In this document: positions 43,264 to 51,422 of the stretch, in pieces
Position numbering within the stretch: position 1 is the first letter of the stretch
Layout of the letters: every line of letters starts with the position of its first letter
NCBI GenBank assembly: GCA_910579215.1
Contig: CAJTTN010000008.1
Span: 1 to 64,000, forward strand
Direction of reading: 5' to 3'
Origin: an uncultured Anaeroplasmataceae bacterium
GTDB lineage: Bacteria > Bacillota_I > Bacilli_A > Acholeplasmatales > Anaeroplasmataceae
Length of the DNA: 64,000 nucleotides
Position numbers and translations under genes: made by a program
Notes under the pieces: generated by a model
The model's database searches: none
What the model saw: only the letters and a program-made list of their open reading frames with translations
Told to the model about the DNA's origin: nothing

Positions 43264-44430
43264 TTATAAGCTTGCCTTTAGAATTTCCAATATATCAGAA
43301 GATGAAAGCTTCTTATATCCACCCTCTATAAGCAGGGTTCCCTTTACAATATTTTCAAGCATTGGTTCTGTAACACCTAACTCTGTTATATTTAAAACCA
43401 AGCCTATTTCTTTCATCCACTCCTCCATAGAAGCCAATCCCTCTAAGGCAATCTCTTTATCTGTTTTAGCTTTTGTGGAAACATGCCAAACATTGATAGC
43501 AAAGCGCTTAAATTGATGTAATCCTGAATCTAAAATGTAGCGATAATATGGTAAAGAAATAGCAGAAAGTGTCATTCCATGCGTAGCATCTGTATAGGCA
43601 CCAATTGCCTGTCCAATCATTTGTACCATCCAATCCGTTGTTTTCCCCTTAGATACTAATGTATTAATAGCCCAGGTAGAAACCCACATTATATTACTTC
43701 TGGCCTCATAGTCCAAGGGATTTTTTATCGCAATCTTACTAGAATGTATTAAGCTACGCATTAATCCTTCCATAATATAATCCGATACACAATCATCTGA
43801 ACCTGTAAAGTATTGTTCCATGATATGACTCATTACATCAAATATACCTGCAACCATTTGATATTCTGAAACAGTAAAAGTAAATTCAGGATTCAATATA
43901 GAGAATTTAGGATATACATTCTCACCAAATACATGACCAAGCTTTAGCTTTTGTTCCATATTTGTAATTACTGCTCCTCCATTCATTTCAGATCCCGTTC
44001 CTACCTTAGTTAAAATGGCTCCTACAGGAATGATTCTACAGGTAGGCTCTTCAAAGCGAATATAGTATTTATCCCAAGGATCCTCCTCACAATGCACAGA
44101 AATAGAAACAGCCTTAGCATAATCGATGACGGAACCACCACCTACCGCAAGTAAGAAATCCGCATTACATGCACGAGCTCTTTTCACTCCCTCATGTAGC
44201 TTTTCCACTGTAGGATTAGGCATAACTCCCGCATCCTCATAGACATTTTTTCCTGCTTCATGAAGAATCTGAATCACCTTATCATATACTCCCGTCTTCT
44301 TTATAGATCCTTCTCCATAGATTAGCAATATATTTGTTCCATATTTTTTAATTTCTGTTTTTAGATTTTCTAAGGAATCCTTACCAAAATAAATTTTTGT
44401 GGGATTAGAATATATAAAATTACCTAGCAT
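43264..44430 (-). CDS. Iron-containing alcohol dehydrogenase (butanol dehydrogenase type)
   Basis: A 388-residue group III alcohol dehydrogenase using NAD(P)H. GGGSVIDYAKA is the cofactor loop. Metal ligands lie in FDVMSHIMEQYF and DATHGMTLSAISLPYYRY. The N-terminal FIYSNPTKIYFGKDSL is typical of the BdhA/YqhD group. It probably reduces aldehydes to alcohols during fermentation to regenerate oxidised cofactor. AGGAGG precedes the ATG; the gene is monocistronic. Confidence 0.93.
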   Translation of the reverse strand: MLGNFIYSNPTKIYFGKDSLENLKTEIKKYGTNILLIYGEGSIKKTGVYDKVIQILHEAGKNVYEDAGVMPNPTVEKLHEGVKRARACNADFLLAVGGGSVIDYAKAVSISVHCEEDPWDKYYIRFEEPTCRIIPVGAILTKVGTGSEMNGGAVITNMEQKLKLGHVFGENVYPKFSILNPEFTFTVSEYQMVAGIFDVMSHIMEQYFTGSDDCVSDYIMEGLMRSLIHSSKIAIKNPLDYEARSNIMWVSTWAINTLVSKGKTTDWMVQMIGQAIGAYTDATHGMTLSAISLPYYRYILDSGLHQFKRFAINVWHVSTKAKTDKEIALEGLASMEEWMKEIGLVLNITELGVTEPMLENIVKGTLLIEGGYKKLSSSDILEILKASL

Positions 44431-44521
44431 AAATAACCTCCTAAATTACTCTTATTCTACCATAGATTACAAATTTTTTCTATCCCTTTCTACAGCAAAA
44501 TACAGAAAACTTAAAAAGAAA

Positions 44522-44539
44522 AAGTCTCCTAAGAGACTT
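44522..44539 (-). terminator. Terminator of the ArsR-GNAT unit
   Basis: AAGTCTC/GAGACTT stem of 7 bp with a 4-nt loop, followed by TTTTTCTTTTT on the minus strand. Confidence 0.75.
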
Positions 44540-44551
44540 AAGCAAAAACCA

Positions 44552-44956
44552 CTAAATATTCTTTTTTAATATGACTTCATACTCCTCATTTGATGGATGG
44601 AAGCCCCCTACTACCACATAGCCATATTTTAAATAAAAATGAATAGAGCTTTCATGAACTAAGGTAGAGGTCATAACCTCCTTATATCCTTTAGCCACCA
44701 TTTCTTGTTCCCAAACCTTTAAAGCAAAGCCTCCATAGCCTTGATTTTGATAAGTTTCTAAAACATAAATCATATTTAAAAAGGGGGTATTATCCCAAAA
44801 AAGATTGTATCTTAGCCAGCCAACACTTTTTTCCTTATTCTCAATAATATACACGTATCCTCTTTCGATATTCTCCTTTAAAACAGCTAGATTTATGTGA
44901 ATATCTCTTGATAAAAAATCTAAATCATTTACATTTGCAACTCTCATTTTTTCCAT
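44552..44956 (-). CDS. GNAT-family N-acetyltransferase
   Basis: A GNAT protein of about 134 residues. The motif A strand and acetyl-CoA loop are MIYVLETYQNQGYGGFALKVWEQ; HFYLKYGYVVVGGF is the C-terminal motif. The ATG at 44956 follows GAGGTGG; the longer frame from 44980 overlaps the ArsR gene and is less likely. Cotranscribed with the ArsR regulator. Substrate unknown. Confidence 0.8.
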   Translation of the reverse strand: MEKMRVANVNDLDFLSRDIHINLAVLKENIERGYVYIIENKEKSVGWLRYNLFWDNTPFLNMIYVLETYQNQGYGGFALKVWEQEMVAKGYKEVMTSTLVHESSIHFYLKYGYVVVGGFHPSNEEYEVILKKNI

Positions 44957-44967
44957 ACATCCACCTC

Positions 44968-45237
44968 TTAAGAACAACAACCACAGCGAGTAGAAATAAA
45001 ATTCATAAGTGTATCTACCAATTCCTTATTACACTTATACTTATTCTCATTACTAAATATTAAATTACAATCTATTAATTTTTGTAAATGAGTTTTCAAT
45101 TCAAGTAAGCTAATTCCAATCCGTTCTTCTAATTCAACTAATGTTAAAAAAGAAGTATGATAAAGCAATTTAACTATTTTTACTCTATTTGGATTTCCTA
45201 AGCATTCAAAAAGCATACCTGCTTCTTCCTTATGCAT
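44968..45237 (-). CDS. ArsR-family regulator with C-terminal cysteine cluster
   Basis: An 89-residue winged-helix regulator (CLGNPNRVKIVKLL, then the recognition helix around LLELKTHLQKL). The C-terminus CGCCS is a thiol cluster suited to binding a metal(loid) such as arsenite, cadmium or copper. No metal transporter lies next to it; the neighbouring GNAT may be the regulated gene. Confidence 0.85.
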   Translation of the reverse strand: MHKEEAGMLFECLGNPNRVKIVKLLYHTSFLTLVELEERIGISLLELKTHLQKLIDCNLIFSNENKYKCNKELVDTLMNFISTRCGCCS

Positions 45238-45270
45238 TTGATCACCTCCTATTTTTATTCTTCCACTATA

Positions 45271-45807
45271 TCAATTTTTCAATTCCTCTTTATATGTTTT
45301 TTGACTAATAACATATCGGTAATGGGGCATATCTATACCACGATAATGCTTTACCCAAGTATCCTTTATTTTCATTCCATTTTTTAAAGCAACCTTTTGA
45401 GAGGCTAAGTTTATATCTCTAATAATAGAACACACTTCTATAGCATTTAATTTGTCAAAAGCATACCTCTTACAGGCCTTTGCAGCTTCTATAGCATATC
45501 CCTTATGCCAATATCTTCTTTGAAAAAGATACCCTATTTCTAAAACCTCATCCTCTTTCCATGGCTGTATGGTTAAACCACATTGACCAATCATTTCCTT
45601 ATTTTCTTTTAAAACAACTGCCCATAATCCAAACTTCCATTTTCTATATCTAGAAATTTGACGTGTTAACCATTGACTAGTCTCTAAATCCGTAAACGCC
45701 CCTTCATAATATTTCATAGTCTCTTCATCCTGTAAAATCTTACTAAGAGCAACGTAATCCTCTGGGCTTATTTCTCTTAAAATTAATCTCTTTGTTTCTA
45801 AAATCAT
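45271..45807 (-). CDS. RimJ/RimL-type GNAT acetyltransferase
   Basis: A 178-residue GNAT of the RimJ/RimL subfamily: TKRLILREISPEDY at the start, GYLFQRRYWHKGYAIEAAKACKRYAF as the acetyl-CoA site, and NLASQKVALKNGMK near the end. It acetylates protein N-termini or small amines; the substrate is not predictable. Single gene. Confidence 0.88.
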   Translation of the reverse strand: MILETKRLILREISPEDYVALSKILQDEETMKYYEGAFTDLETSQWLTRQISRYRKWKFGLWAVVLKENKEMIGQCGLTIQPWKEDEVLEIGYLFQRRYWHKGYAIEAAKACKRYAFDKLNAIEVCSIIRDINLASQKVALKNGMKIKDTWVKHYRGIDMPHYRYVISQKTYKEELKN

Positions 45808-45876
45808 CGTTTCATCTTTTTCCTACTTTTTATTTCTAATTTTCAAATTCATACTATACATTAATTATTAAAAAAT

Positions 45877-46347
45877 TTAAATATTTAAGTCAATATCAAA
45901 ATATTTTTTAAAATAATCCCTTATGGCCTCCTTGGGATTATCACTTAGGTTAGAAGGAATTGTATCTTGATTAAACCATTTTGTTTGAGACACTTCCCCG
46001 TCTAGATAATTGAATTCTCCATGAAATTTATGACATACATATACAATATCTATACAGGAGGTTTCATCTCCATTAGGATAAATATGATGATAGCTTTTAC
46101 CAGAATATACGCCTAAAAGCTCTAAATCCTCTACTTCTAAATTTAATTCCTCTTTAACTTCTCTTTTAGCAGCTTCGACAGTATTTTCATCTATTTCTAT
46201 TGCTCCACCATGATGTCCCCATTTCCCATCGTCTTTTCGTTGTTGAAGTAAAATATTACCTTTTCCATCGCCTATAATCACGCATGCACATGGCATAATT
46301 ATTGTTTCATGTCCAATCTTTTTTCTAATATTTTTAATATACCCCAT
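45877..46347 (-). CDS. NUDIX hydrolase
   Basis: A 156-residue NUDIX enzyme. The box region GAIEIDENTVEAAKREVKEELNLEV fits the consensus except that Asp occupies the Gly position region spacing (GGAIEIDE) and Leu follows EE. The N-terminal CVIIGDGKGNILLQQRKDDGKW is typical of the MutT-like group. Substrate unknown. Confidence 0.85.
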   Translation of the reverse strand: MGYIKNIRKKIGHETIIMPCACVIIGDGKGNILLQQRKDDGKWGHHGGAIEIDENTVEAAKREVKEELNLEVEDLELLGVYSGKSYHHIYPNGDETSCIDIVYVCHKFHGEFNYLDGEVSQTKWFNQDTIPSNLSDNPKEAIRDYFKKYFDIDLNI

Positions 46348-46538
46348 CTGTTTTCTCCTTATAATTATTTATTTTTTCATTGTTTTTAAAATTTATATTC
46401 GTAATTTATAGCTTAGAAAATCCACTTATTTAATAAATTACTTTAGAGTTATTTTACCATAATTAAACCTTCACTGTCCATTCTAATATCATATTTTAGC
46501 TATTACATTTCTAATCCGTTTTTAATATTTCGATAAAA

Positions 46539-46580
46539 AAAGACAAATATATACTCTTTAAAAAACTTATATTTGTCTTT
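46539..46580 (-). terminator. Terminator of the sugar kinase-nucleotidyltransferase operon
   Basis: A 12-bp stem, AAAGACAAATAT (46539-46550) with ATATTTGTCTTT (46569-46580), and a T-run on the minus strand. Confidence 0.8.
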
Positions 46581-46612
46581 CTTACGTTATAAAAATTGAC
46601 AGTTCTAATTCT

Positions 46613-47275
46613 CTAGTTTCCTAAATCCAATCTCTTTCCCACCATCTTATATGCTTTTAAATGTATTTTATTTACTACCTCTTCTATAATACTACCTAAA
46701 GAATCATAACTCCCCTTTAAGCCTTTAATTACTTTAATATCCTCTTTATTAAAAATATAAAAGGGTGGTACTGCAAAATTGGAAATAGAAATACTAGGCT
46801 TTTCTTTAAAGTCCATCACTCTATTTTCACAAAGAACAGCTTGTCCCGTTCTTTTTAATTTTTCTTCATCCTTTTCTTTATAACACATGATACTAGATAC
46901 TTTATCTATATAAAAATAATCGATAAAACAAGATAAAGAAAAATCTAATAAATTATCACAAGCCATTACCAAACAATCATCATCTATTTCCTGTATCCCT
47001 AGAATTAAATCATTACCAGCGCCTATTCTATTCTCATTACAGGTACTACCATCATCTATCACCTTGATGCCCTTATTTTTACTATATTCTAAAAATAAAG
47101 AATAAAATTTATGATTGGATACTAATATAATTTCATCTATAAAAGAATGTTTTAAATCCTCTATTAAATAATCTAATATCCTTTTCCCCTGATACTCTAA
47201 TAAAGCTTTAGGTGTATGTAGTGTCTTAGGATAAAGTCTTGTGGCATATCCTGCACATAAAATAACTACTTTCAT
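46613..47275 (-). CDS. Sugar-phosphate nucleotidyltransferase
   Basis: A 220-residue NTP_transferase. The N-terminus ILCAGYATRLYPKTLHTPKALL is the nucleotide-binding signature (GxGTRLxPxT...PK form, with Ala in place of one Gly). It would convert a sugar-1-phosphate plus NTP to an NDP-sugar. It overlaps the upstream GHMP kinase by ATGA, so kinase and transferase probably act in sequence. Which sugar and nucleotide cannot be determined. Confidence 0.85.
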   Translation of the reverse strand: MKVVILCAGYATRLYPKTLHTPKALLEYQGKRILDYLIEDLKHSFIDEIILVSNHKFYSLFLEYSKNKGIKVIDDGSTCNENRIGAGNDLILGIQEIDDDCLVMACDNLLDFSLSCFIDYFYIDKVSSIMCYKEKDEEKLKRTGQAVLCENRVMDFKEKPSISISNFAVPPFYIFNKEDIKVIKGLKGSYDSLGSIIEEVVNKIHLKAYKMVGKRLDLGN

Positions 47276-48375
47276 AAATCTACTCCATCCCTTAAGTGGA
47301 CTGGAACAACCTTAAATTCTTTTTCAAGCTCAGGATATAAATTTAAGTATTCATGTTTTATTTCATCTATAATAGAATTTACTTTTATCTTTTCAACCAA
47401 AGCTAAACTACTTCCATTAAATCCAGCTCCTAAAAATCTCATTCCTAATACTCCATCTATACTTTTTGTGAGTTCAAATAAATCAATTAAGACTTTAGAA
47501 CCACTTTCATAATTATAAATAGAAGATAAGCAAGACTCAGTCATCAGTTTACCAAAGGTAATCATATCATTCTTACGCCAAGCCTGTAACCCTAATCTCA
47601 CTCTTTCCATCTCAGTAAAGTAATGACGACTTCTTTTTAATTCTACTTCATTTAATATATCTTTATATCTTTTATAATAGTATTCTGGTATATCTCTTAA
47701 TTTACCACAAATATTAGTGTCTATGTTTAACTTTTTATAACACTCTTTTAATTCTTCTACTCTTTGATTATATTTAGAATCTACTAAATTTCTTTTTATG
47801 CCACTATAAAGAATTAAAAATTGATACTCCTTATTGAATTCTTTATTTTCAACAGTAAAGGAATATTTAGTTAGCGTATCTAAAAAAAGCATTGAATCTT
47901 TTTTTCCTAGCACCTCACAGCTAGGATCTAATATTCCTACACTTAATCCCATAAATTCGTGTTCTACCTGATAAACTAGTTCTATGATTTCTTCTTTAGA
48001 TAAAACTATCTCATTAATTTCACAAATTGCAGATAAAAAGGCAATCTGGCTACTACTTGAAGAAGATATACCACCTGATGGTAAATCTCCTTGAAAGGTT
48101 CCTTTTAAACCTTTACAAAATTTAAATTTATTTTTTAAAATTTCTACTACTCCTCTAAAATAATCTGCCCAGTCCCCACATCTTTGATTTTTAGAATGGA
48201 TATCAAATTCATAGATTCCTTCATAGTCTAGACTAGATAATATTATTTTAGAAGAATTAATTTCTTCATATTCAAATGTAATTCCTATATCTACACTTGT
48301 CCCACTTACCACCCCATACTGATGATCAATATGGGCTCCTAGAGGACAAATACGATAAGGACAAAATGTTTTCAT
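47272..48375 (-). CDS. GHMP-family sugar kinase (galactokinase-like)
   Basis: A 367-residue GHMP kinase. CPYRICPLGAHIDHQ resembles the galactokinase signature (Gly-x-HxDH region binding the sugar). GDLPSGGISSSSSSQIAF is the phosphate loop, with an unusual run of six Ser. GMRFLGAGFNGSSLAL near the C-terminus is motif 3. It is likely to make a sugar-1-phosphate for the nucleotidyltransferase that follows, comparable to the kinase/guanylyltransferase pairs of heptose or fucose activation. AAAAGGAGG precedes the ATG. Confidence 0.85.
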   Translation of the reverse strand: MKTFCPYRICPLGAHIDHQYGVVSGTSVDIGITFEYEEINSSKIILSSLDYEGIYEFDIHSKNQRCGDWADYFRGVVEILKNKFKFCKGLKGTFQGDLPSGGISSSSSSQIAFLSAICEINEIVLSKEEIIELVYQVEHEFMGLSVGILDPSCEVLGKKDSMLFLDTLTKYSFTVENKEFNKEYQFLILYSGIKRNLVDSKYNQRVEELKECYKKLNIDTNICGKLRDIPEYYYKRYKDILNEVELKRSRHYFTEMERVRLGLQAWRKNDMITFGKLMTESCLSSIYNYESGSKVLIDLFELTKSIDGVLGMRFLGAGFNGSSLALVEKIKVNSIIDEIKHEYLNLYPELEKEFKVVPVHLRDGVDL

Positions 48376-48391
48376 ATTTTCCTCCTTTTAA

Positions 48392-48424
48392 ATATAGCCA
48401 AGAGTGGTATGCTCTTGGCTATAT
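48392..48424 (-). terminator. Terminator at the end of the RHS locus
   Basis: A 13-bp perfect stem (48392-48404 with 48412-48424, loop TGGTATG) between the immunity-like gene and the kinase gene. Confidence 0.7.
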
Positions 48425-48427
48425 AGT

Positions 48428-49054
48428 TTATAAATTTAATTCTTCTTTAATTATCTCAACTGCATCTCTATTAAAATCAGTTGGTTTCCAATTTTCTAAA
48501 GAAAATCCATTCTCTAATTTTTCTATTAATGCTGGTCCATTAAAAAAACTTGCAGAGTTTAACTTTAAGAAATCTTCTTTCCAAGAGTTGTCTTTTATTT
48601 TTTTGTGTAATACATTTAATACATAATCTTTGAAAAATAAAATATTGCCTTCATAATCACGCACAGCCCAATATTTACATGGAGCAGGTCTACCTCCAAA
48701 AGTCGAACAATCACGATAATATTTAGGAATCTTAAAATCATTTGGAACTTCGTACTTGCCAAGTTTTATTGCTTGTCTTACACGCCAGTGTACCATACTA
48801 CTTAATTGAATATTAATTAAATAGTCTTCTTTTTTTTCTATTATATCTTGAATATTTGAAGGAACATCATTATATAGTTTTGAAAATATTCTACATATTT
48901 GTCCCCCATGGTAGTTAATTCCCGCAACTTGTGCTATTGCATACCCTTTATTTGTTATTACAGCATATACTTCTCCTATATGTTTGACATTTTTTAGATA
49001 TTCTTTAAAGACTATATTGTTTCTTTTTAATAATTCAATATGATTCTCCATCAT
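48428..49054 (-). CDS. Probable immunity protein for the orphan RHS toxin
   Basis: A 208-residue soluble protein starting MMENHIELLKRNN. GEVYAVITNKGYAIAQVAGINYHGG resembles the beta-rich core of immunity family 26, but this is a weak match. It is the gene directly after the orphan RHS C-terminus with a GIY-YIG-like toxin (36 bp), the usual place of the cognate immunity gene. Confidence 0.55.
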   Translation of the reverse strand: MMENHIELLKRNNIVFKEYLKNVKHIGEVYAVITNKGYAIAQVAGINYHGGQICRIFSKLYNDVPSNIQDIIEKKEDYLINIQLSSMVHWRVRQAIKLGKYEVPNDFKIPKYYRDCSTFGGRPAPCKYWAVRDYEGNILFFKDYVLNVLHKKIKDNSWKEDFLKLNSASFFNGPALIEKLENGFSLENWKPTDFNRDAVEIIKEELNL

Positions 49055-49090
49055 AAATAATCACCCATTTTATTTTACCATTTAAATTGT

Positions 49091-50305
49091 TTAAAGGCAA
49101 CAAATCAATCTAAATATTTCAACAGAGGCATGCAATGAATTTGAGGAAGCTATACTATTTATCTTATTTAATAAGGTTCCTGTTCCTTTACAAACTCTAC
49201 CAACATGTTCAATAACGGTTTGCTCGATTACTCTAGCACTTTCTTTACTAACATTTGTAACTAAAGGCGTTATATCTCTACCGCTTCTTGCTAAATGCTC
49301 TGCACCACGTCTTGCAAGACTATTTGTAATTCCAACATAGTCATCTGTTGTAGATAAATATACATTGCAATTGCCTTTTTCTAATTCTTTAGCAGCATCT
49401 TGTAATCTAAGTCTCTCAGCTTTATTTAAGCCACTTATTATGTCATCGGTATTTGCCTTTGGCATAGCTTGATTTGCTGCTTTGATACTCTTTGAAATAG
49501 CACTTACTGCACTTGATACACAATATAGAATTGCTCCTGCGGTAAATCCATCTACAAAGCCTGTAATAGCACTATCTGCAAATCCTTTAAAGAACCCATT
49601 TCCTTGAATGGCAGATATTATACCTCCAATCAGTCCTCCAATAACGGCTCCCGATATGGCTGCTCCTAATCCAGCATTAAACATACCTATTCCAAAGGCT
49701 TGAGTTCCTGGAATACACATCAAAATAATCGACACTGCAAAAGTTAATGTAAAAAGCCCATACCGGATGACCGACTTCCAGTTCCTATCCCACCACGAAT
49801 ATCCAGCTAGGGGATCATAAACTGGATCAGGCATTAAATCCGTATTTGTTAATACTGTAAAGTTATTTGAGCCCAAATCTGTTGGGTTGTCTGTGCATAT
49901 CGCATTTAAATTTAAGGCACCAATTGTATTAGATGAATCTAAAACTGTTTCTATTTCCATAGAATCAATATAACTACATAGATTAGGGTCATAATAACGA
50001 CCATTAATGAAATACATTTCTGTTTCACTATCATAATAATGCCCTCTCCAACGAATTGGATTTAAAGTTGCAAATGGATCTGAATTATTTAATATGTTAA
50101 CTTTTGTATTTCCCCAAGCATCATAAAAATACTCAGTGATGATTACACCATCTTTTATGACTGCCACTATATTTCCTTGACCATCTTTTGCATAGTCATA
50201 ATCTATAGTGTTTCCGTCAAATGAAATATAAAATCCAAATTTATTGTCTATAAAAATAAATATTAAAAAGTTTATTAAAATAAAAACACTAATAATATTG
50301 TTCAA
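49091..50305 (-). CDS. Orphan RHS C-terminus with GIY-YIG-like toxin domain
   Basis: A 404-residue fragment of an RHS protein. Residues 1-33 are hydrophobic and only distantly like the main gene (FDGNTIDYDY versus SDGSIIDYDY). Residues 34-273 are identical to 1302-1541 of the main RHS protein: end of the RHS core (RGHYYDSETEMYFINGRYYDP) plus the membrane/Gly-rich pretoxin region. Residues 274-404 differ. NVYLSTTDDYVGITNSLARR...EH...ARVIEQTVIEH fits a GIY-YIG nuclease fold. It resembles the silent RHS tip cassettes that can replace the active toxin by recombination. It may be expressed poorly or only after recombination. Confidence 0.75.
   Translation of the reverse strand: MNNIISVFILINFLIFIFIDNKFGFYISFDGNTIDYDYAKDGQGNIVAVIKDGVIITEYFYDAWGNTKVNILNNSDPFATLNPIRWRGHYYDSETEMYFINGRYYDPNLCSYIDSMEIETVLDSSNTIGALNLNAICTDNPTDLGSNNFTVLTNTDLMPDPVYDPLAGYSWWDRNWKSVIRYGLFTLTFAVSIILMCIPGTQAFGIGMFNAGLGAAISGAVIGGLIGGIISAIQGNGFFKGFADSAITGFVDGFTAGAILYCVSSAVSAISKSIKAANQAMPKANTDDIISGLNKAERLRLQDAAKELEKGNCNVYLSTTDDYVGITNSLARRGAEHLARSGRDITPLVTNVSKESARVIEQTVIEHVGRVCKGTGTLLNKINSIASSNSLHASVEIFRLICCL
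49488..50207. repeat. 720-bp block identical to 52189-52908
   Basis: By line-by-line reading this copy matches the main RHS gene without a visible difference, at a constant 2701-bp offset. Homology drops sharply at both ends. This indicates recent duplication or gene conversion and provides the recombination arm for toxin swapping. Confidence 0.85.
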
Positions 50306-50911
50306 TTATCACTTGTTTTTTAGTTTCAATTTCGTCAAAAATGAATTGGACTAAATCCCCACTTCTTTTACTTCCAATGTACCTTAGTGGTTTTCCATTT
50401 TTAATTGGCCATTCCGATTCTTGAACCCAGTGAGGGTAATGTTTTTTTTCTAAATAAAACAATGTTTTACATCTATCTTTAACATATTTTTTTCTTTGTG
50501 ATTCTGATAAATGAATTGGTAGTTTATCTATAATTTCTCTTTCTATATATTCACCAGCTTCATCACTAGCCAAATATTCTGGAATAGCATCTAAAGCTAT
50601 TTCATAGTTTTTTTTATATTTCTCAAAATACTTGATATTATTTTCTCCAAAACATTTATAAACAATGTCATAAACACTATACTTTTTACAGAAAACATCC
50701 GATATACTAAGTGAATGATTCAATAGTTTTTGAAAAGTTGCATAATGAGTATATGTACTATATGAAAAAATATTGTTTTTATAGCGTCCATATACCTTTT
50801 ATTTAAAATAACCATTAATTCTTTATCTAAAGATTTTAGAAAATCATTATAAGAAATATTCCCTTGTAAATACTCTTCAATAACTATTTTTTTATCCATT
50901 TTCTTCTCCAT
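50289..50911 (-). pseudogene. Frameshifted immunity-like gene
   Basis: Two overlapping frames, 50720-50911 (MEKKMDKKIVIEEYLQG...) and 50289-50723 (...SLSISDVFCKKYSVYDIVY...), read as one protein of about 207 residues if one base is gained or lost near 50767-50772, where the minus strand has a run of six T (ATATTTTTTCATA). After the shift SYSTYTHYATFQKLLNHSL continues naturally. It is probably an immunity gene for a toxin no longer present, or a sequencing error at a homopolymer. It overlaps the start of the orphan RHS gene. Confidence 0.65.
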
Positions 50912-51043
50912 TTCTAATACAATTAATTATTTGATAATGTAATTTATCCTACTCAAACTGAAATTTCTCTAGTGGTATTGTATGTATCATAATTTTCTCA
51001 AAAATCATAACAGATGCCTCCCTTGTCTATATTTATCCTCTAA

Positions 51044-51391
51044 TTAAAATACATCCAACCGCATCACTTCAAATTCAACAAAATCATCATTTTTTATATC
51101 TCCTGGTAATGATGAATCCAAATATATTTTAATTTCTCCTAAAGCAACAAGTTGCTCTGCACGATTTATCACCTTACAACATAGTTTATATGCATAATAA
51201 TTATCCAATTTAACTATTTTTTCATTATTAGTTTCCGACTTAACAATATTTTGGGATAAAAATGCATGCAGCCTTATATCTTTTATAGAATTTAAATTAG
51301 AAGTACAATAACATAATAAATTATAATCTTCATTTTTCAATAATATTTCAGCTTCATAATCTTCTTCTTGAAGTTTTGTTATAGAAATCAT
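51044..51391 (-). CDS. Probable immunity protein for the main RHS toxin
   Basis: A 115-residue acidic soluble protein (ISITKLQEEDYEAEILLKNEDYNLLCYC, PGDIKNDDFVEFEVMRLDVF), about 31 bp after the RHS gene. Position and size are those of a cognate immunity protein. No family recognised. Confidence 0.6.
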   Translation of the reverse strand: MISITKLQEEDYEAEILLKNEDYNLLCYCTSNLNSIKDIRLHAFLSQNIVKSETNNEKIVKLDNYYAYKLCCKVINRAEQLVALGEIKIYLDSSLPGDIKNDDFVEFEVMRLDVF

Positions 51392-51422
51392 ATTGCATCC
51401 CTCTCCTTTTTATATTATATAT

